This document shows positions 4,028 through 6,716 of a stretch of DNA of 6,716 bases, one piece after another. Origin of the DNA: Hyphomicrobiaceae bacterium (GTDB lineage Bacteria > Pseudomonadota > Alphaproteobacteria > Rhizobiales > Hyphomicrobiaceae); NCBI GenBank assembly GCA_021775715.1, contig JAJFHI010000298.1:1-6716 (forward strand), in the 5' to 3' direction. Below the pieces are notes generated by a model. The model ran no database searches. It saw only the letters and a list, made by a program, of their open reading frames with translations, and was not told where the DNA came from. A program made the translations under genes and the position numbers. Positions within the stretch are counted from its first letter, which is position 1. Each line of letters begins with the position of its first letter.

Positions 4028-6448
4028 ATGAAGTGTAATCCGTGGCGCTGGCTATGGGGCATTCCCCTGCTTGGAATGTGGTTGTGGATCACGGTCCTGG
4101 CTGAGCGAGACAACATCCAGGACGATTTGCGCGGGCGTTCCCAGACGGCATTAAGCCAAGCCGGATTTTCATGGGCGACACCATCGTTTGCAGGACGCGA
4201 TGGTCTGGTCACCGGTCGCACCGTCAATTCTGATGAGCCAGACAAAGCTATAGAAACAGTGCGAGACGTTTGGGGCGTGCGCGTTGCTAACAAAGATATC
4301 GAGGTCATAGAAAAGGTCTCGAACTACGAATGGTCTGCAACGCGTGAGGGCGGAGAGGTTGTCCTCGGTGGTTTTGTGCCAAGTGATGAAGATCGTGCAG
4401 ACATCGTCGCTTATTTCACCAAACGTTTTCCGAAATTGAATGTTGTCGACCAGATGGTGTTAACGCCCGGCATCGCCGACAAATCTACGTGGCTGACGGG
4501 TGTGAGATTTGCCGGCAAGCAACTTGTATCTCTCGACAAGGGTTCGGCCAAGCTGCGCAATTCCGATCTTTCAGTGACAGGTGCCGCGCAGGATTTCGTT
4601 GCTTATAAGGGCGTTAAGGCGGCATTGGCGCGCGCGCTGCCCGAGGGCATCACCCTTGTCAAAGACGGTGTGTCGCCGCCTGTGGCTGCCCCCTACACTT
4701 GGTCTGCAAAGCGGTCGTTGACGGGGCTTTTGTTGTCAGGTCACGTTCCAAGTGAAGAGTTGCGCCGCGATATCTTTGCACGCACGAAGGAGCTCTTTAA
4801 GGATACCGCCATTGTCGACCGGATGCAGACTGCGGCAGGCGCGCCAAAGGCCTGGTCGACCGCGGCTTTCTCCAGCCTCGAGCAATTGTTAAGACTGCAG
4901 AAGGGTTTGGCGAATATGTCGGATCAAAATCTGCAATTGAGCGGTGCTGCCGTTGACCAGGCCACCGCAGAGAGCATTCGCACGGCATGGAACTCGGCAA
5001 TTCCGTCAAGCTTCGAACTGACGGATAATCTGACCTATCCAAAACCAGTACCACCGGTTGCCACTCCCTTTGTGACGGACGTTCTGTCTGAAGAGAGCAA
5101 TGTTGTGGTCAAAGGTTATGTCCCAAGTGACGACGTGCGTGTGGCGCTGCTTGAGCAGGTTCGCAATGCATTCCCAGGGCGCACTACCATCGACAAGCTC
5201 GAGCTGGCATCTGGTGCCCCTGATGGTTGGAACAGCTGCATTGCAGCCGGTCTCGGTGGTCTGGCAAAGCTCGATGTCGGACAGTTGTCCCTGCGCGACC
5301 GCAATTTGCTGGTCGTCGGCAAGACCAAAGACGAAGCGCTTGTAACATCTCTTCCCAACGAAGTTCGTGTCGCGGCCAACCGGGCGTGTGATACGGAGGT
5401 GCGGGTTGCCGCCGACGTGCTGCCGGAACCAACACTTGAGTGGTCGGCGAAACATCAAGGCGAAGGCCGGATTGTTTTGTCGGGTAGCGTTCCTGATGCG
5501 GCAACGAAGGCCGCGCTGATTGAGCGGGTCGGCAAACTCTTTACTGGCGCGGAAATCATCGATGAGATGACGATCGCCGGCGTCGAACCGCGTAACTGGA
5601 AGGCTGCTGCGGTTCGCAGTCTGGAACAACTAGCGCGTCTGCGGTCCGGTGAAGCGATCATTTCTCGCCAGGATGTACTTATTCGTGGTGAAGCCAAGGA
5701 CACGGCGATTGCCACAGCCGTCAAAGACCGGATCATGACGAGTTTGCCAAAAGAATATGGCGGGCGCCACGACATCAAAGTGCTTTCAGACGCGCAGATC
5801 TGGGCGGAAGAGGAAGCGCGCAAAAAGGCTAAGGCTGAAAAGCTTACCGCCGAAGCGCGCGCACAGGCCGAGGCGGAAGCAGCCGCCAAAGCAAAGGCTG
5901 ATGCGCAAGCCCAAGCGCAAGCTGCTGCCGCACGCAAGCGCCAGGAAGAAGCTGAAGCTGAAGCGCGCCGTCTTGAAGGCGAACGCAAGGCAGCAGAGGA
6001 AGAGGCGGAGCGTCTGCGCAAGGAAGCGGCTGCTACCGAAAGAGCCCGTCAAGCGGAGTTGGATAAACGCAAGCAGGAAGCCAACAAATGCGAGACGCTT
6101 CTGCGGTCTGCGGCAGCTGAAGGCAGCATTCAATTTGGTTGGGCAAGTGCGGAACTGACGCGGCAAAGTCGCCCAACGCTCGCGCGACTTGCCAGTATTG
6201 CCAAGCAGTGTCCGGGGTTCGCCATCGAAATTGGCGGTCACACGGATGCTGAGGGAACTCCGGAACGCAATAAGTCTTTGGCCGAGCGACGGGCGCAATC
6301 CGTCGTGGATTACCTCAAGAGTGCCGGCGTTGACGGCGACCGCTTAGTGGCCGTCGGATATGGCGAAACGCTTCCAATTGCCGCCAACGACACGGCGGCA
6401 GGTCGCGCGAAAAACCGCAGGATCGAATTTGTGGTGAAGGCCAACTGA
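4028..6448 (+). CDS. Inner-membrane-anchored BON-repeat/OmpA-family peptidoglycan-binding protein (ArfA-like)
   Basis: This 806-residue envelope protein probably links the inner membrane to peptidoglycan. Residues 6-24 form a Trp/Leu-rich transmembrane helix without a clear cleavage site, so it is likely a retained anchor with the rest periplasmic. An N-terminal BON-like module (about 29-95, with GRDGLVTGR and VRDVWGVR) is followed by four tandem units of about 123 residues. Each unit has the pattern V-L-G-x-VPS/D, then a conserved Trp 35-37 residues later, then a second G-x-A/T-x-D strand. Residues 592-687 are an uninterrupted Ala/Glu/Lys/Arg helix, TolA-like and long enough to reach far across the periplasm. 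The OmpA domain (688-806) has GGHTD (736-740), the N-x3-L-x3-RA element (748-756), GYGE (777-780) and NRRIEFVV (796-803). D740 and R755 are the expected peptidoglycan (diaminopimelate)-contacting residues. C688 and C728 bracket the first part of this domain, as in mycobacterial ArfA. The closest named architecture is ArfA (anchor-BON-OmpA), but this protein is more than twice as long. A small membrane gene follows. Domain calls are firm; the exact role is inferred. Confidence 0.92.
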   Translation: MKCNPWRWLWGIPLLGMWLWITVLAERDNIQDDLRGRSQTALSQAGFSWATPSFAGRDGLVTGRTVNSDEPDKAIETVRDVWGVRVANKDIEVIEKVSNYEWSATREGGEVVLGGFVPSDEDRADIVAYFTKRFPKLNVVDQMVLTPGIADKSTWLTGVRFAGKQLVSLDKGSAKLRNSDLSVTGAAQDFVAYKGVKAALARALPEGITLVKDGVSPPVAAPYTWSAKRSLTGLLLSGHVPSEELRRDIFARTKELFKDTAIVDRMQTAAGAPKAWSTAAFSSLEQLLRLQKGLANMSDQNLQLSGAAVDQATAESIRTAWNSAIPSSFELTDNLTYPKPVPPVATPFVTDVLSEESNVVVKGYVPSDDVRVALLEQVRNAFPGRTTIDKLELASGAPDGWNSCIAAGLGGLAKLDVGQLSLRDRNLLVVGKTKDEALVTSLPNEVRVAANRACDTEVRVAADVLPEPTLEWSAKHQGEGRIVLSGSVPDAATKAALIERVGKLFTGAEIIDEMTIAGVEPRNWKAAAVRSLEQLARLRSGEAIISRQDVLIRGEAKDTAIATAVKDRIMTSLPKEYGGRHDIKVLSDAQIWAEEEARKKAKAEKLTAEARAQAEAEAAAKAKADAQAQAQAAAARKRQEEAEAEARRLEGERKAAEEEAERLRKEAAATERARQAELDKRKQEANKCETLLRSAAAEGSIQFGWASAELTRQSRPTLARLASIAKQCPGFAIEIGGHTDAEGTPERNKSLAERRAQSVVDYLKSAGVDGDRLVAVGYGETLPIAANDTAAGRAKNRRIEFVVKAN
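4325..5794 (+). repeat. Four tandem protein-coding repeats of about 123 codons (paired BON-like modules)
   Basis: The units run roughly 4325-4693, 4694-5062, 5063-5434 and 5435-5794. They align by three landmarks. The first is the VP turn, with Pro at residues 118, 241, 366 and 489 (spacing 123, 125, 123). The second is the mid-unit Trp at 155, 276, 401 and 524. The third is a closing D/N-L-x-V/L-x-G-x-A/T-x-D strand at about 178-189, 299-310, 424-435 and 547-558. Units 1, 2 and 4 open with WSA (W102, W225, W472); unit 3 lacks this Trp. The repeats are diverged at the DNA level, so the duplication is old. Confidence 0.85.
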
Positions 6449-6524
6449 CGAGATGTGTTTCGGCGCCGGTCGTGCGCTGCCGATCGCAGATTACAACGGA
6501 AATTTGGCTTGCAGCCAAGAGTTT

Positions 6525-6528
6525 AAGG
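6525..6528 (+). promoter_or_regulatory. Ribosome-binding site of the miniprotein gene
   Basis: AAGG lies 8 nt before the ATG at 6537. The alternative in-frame ATG at 6453 has an AAGG 12 nt upstream and would add 28 residues of unremarkable sequence. The better spacing and the immediate hydrophobic segment favour 6537. Confidence 0.5.
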
Positions 6529-6536
6529 CAGACGAG

Positions 6537-6638
6537 ATGGATTATTTGTTTGTGAGTCTTTTTTGGTACCTGGCAACGGCATTTGGTGTCGGCGTCTTTG
6601 TCGGCTGGTATTCATGCAGCTTCAACGAGGACGAATAA
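6537..6638 (+). CDS. Single-helix membrane miniprotein (33 aa), candidate partner of the OmpA-family protein
   Basis: This very short protein begins MDYLFVSLFWYL. It consists of one hydrophobic helix (about residues 3-24, with Gly at a GVGVFVGW stretch) and a short acidic tail ending FNEDE, with one Cys at position 27. It lies 88 bp after the OmpA-family stop on the same strand, with no terminator between, so it is probably co-transcribed. From memory, similar one-helix proteins (aromatic start, Gly-rich middle, GW then Cys near the end) accompany OmpA-family genes of this type in related bacteria. The order recalls ArfA followed by the roughly 50-residue ArfB in mycobacteria. A helper or assembly factor for the large protein is a reasonable guess. 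If translation starts at 6453 instead, the protein has 61 residues. It is likely real despite its size; the function is unknown. Confidence 0.65.
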   Translation: MDYLFVSLFWYLATAFGVGVFVGWYSCSFNEDE

Positions 6639-6716
6639 TCGAGCAGAGTTTAATCGCCTTGCTGAGTTGAACAGGCAGACAGGTTTGGACAGCAATGATG
6701 CCCGACGCCGAGATAT

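Noticed and set aside
5006..6298. Long minus-strand ORFs opposite the OmpA-family gene (up to 207 codons)
   Set aside because: They are antisense to a well-supported coding sequence. The repetitive Ala/Ser/Arg and Leu/Phe-rich products mirror the Ala/Glu/Lys-rich helix on the other strand.
6639..6716. Possible start of a third gene after the miniprotein
   Set aside because: One frame stays open to the edge (reading FNRLAELNRQTGLDSNDARRR) but has no ATG, and the ATG pair at 6695-6700 lies in another frame without a clear ribosome-binding site; too little sequence to call.
1..6716. CRISPR arrays, tRNA or rRNA genes, complete insertion sequences
   Set aside because: No spaced short repeat series, cloverleaf with a conserved T-arm, rRNA-like stretch or transposase with terminal inverted repeats could be found by eye.

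Overview
The window (6,716 bp, moderate-to-high GC) reads as chromosomal DNA of a Gram-negative alphaproteobacterium, most likely of the Hyphomicrobiales/Rhizobiales type. The signs are an RND efflux operon, a c-di-GMP EAL-domain remnant, and a very long inner-membrane-anchored OmpA-family protein with BON-like repeats of the kind I associate with that order. The taxonomic placement is inference from protein style, not from a marker gene.

Layout: (1) 1-1844, minus strand: a tripartite efflux operon, with a periplasmic adaptor of the AcrA/MexE type (642-1844) followed by the first 173 codons of an AcrB/MexF-type inner-membrane RND pump, cut by the left edge. (2) 1858-2378: a divergent intergenic region of about 520 bp with an AT-rich patch holding a candidate promoter overlapped by an inverted repeat. 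(3) 2379-3328, plus strand: two gene fragments back to back. The first has the N-terminal membrane portion of what I believe is a rhodanese/YidC-like protein. It runs, in a different frame, into the C-terminal half of an EAL phosphodiesterase domain. The join near 2885-2905 looks like a deletion or rearrangement scar, or an assembly chimera. (4) 3329-4027: about 700 bp with no credible gene. (5) 4028-6448, plus strand: an 806-residue cell-envelope protein with a membrane anchor, one N-terminal BON-like module, four tandem repeats of about 123 residues, a TolA-like Ala/Glu/Lys helix and a C-terminal OmpA peptidoglycan-binding domain. (6) 6537-6638: a 33-residue single-helix membrane miniprotein just downstream.

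The efflux pair would work as one machine, with adaptor and pump joining an outer-membrane channel not in view. The OmpA-family protein and its miniprotein form a second unit. Its architecture, with anchor, BON modules, an OmpA domain carrying a cysteine pair and then a tiny one-helix neighbour, resembles the mycobacterial ArfA-ArfB arrangement. It would tether the inner membrane to the cell wall across a long periplasmic span. The most notable observations are this ArfAB-like pair with its regular repeat array, and the out-of-frame junction between unrelated gene fragments.
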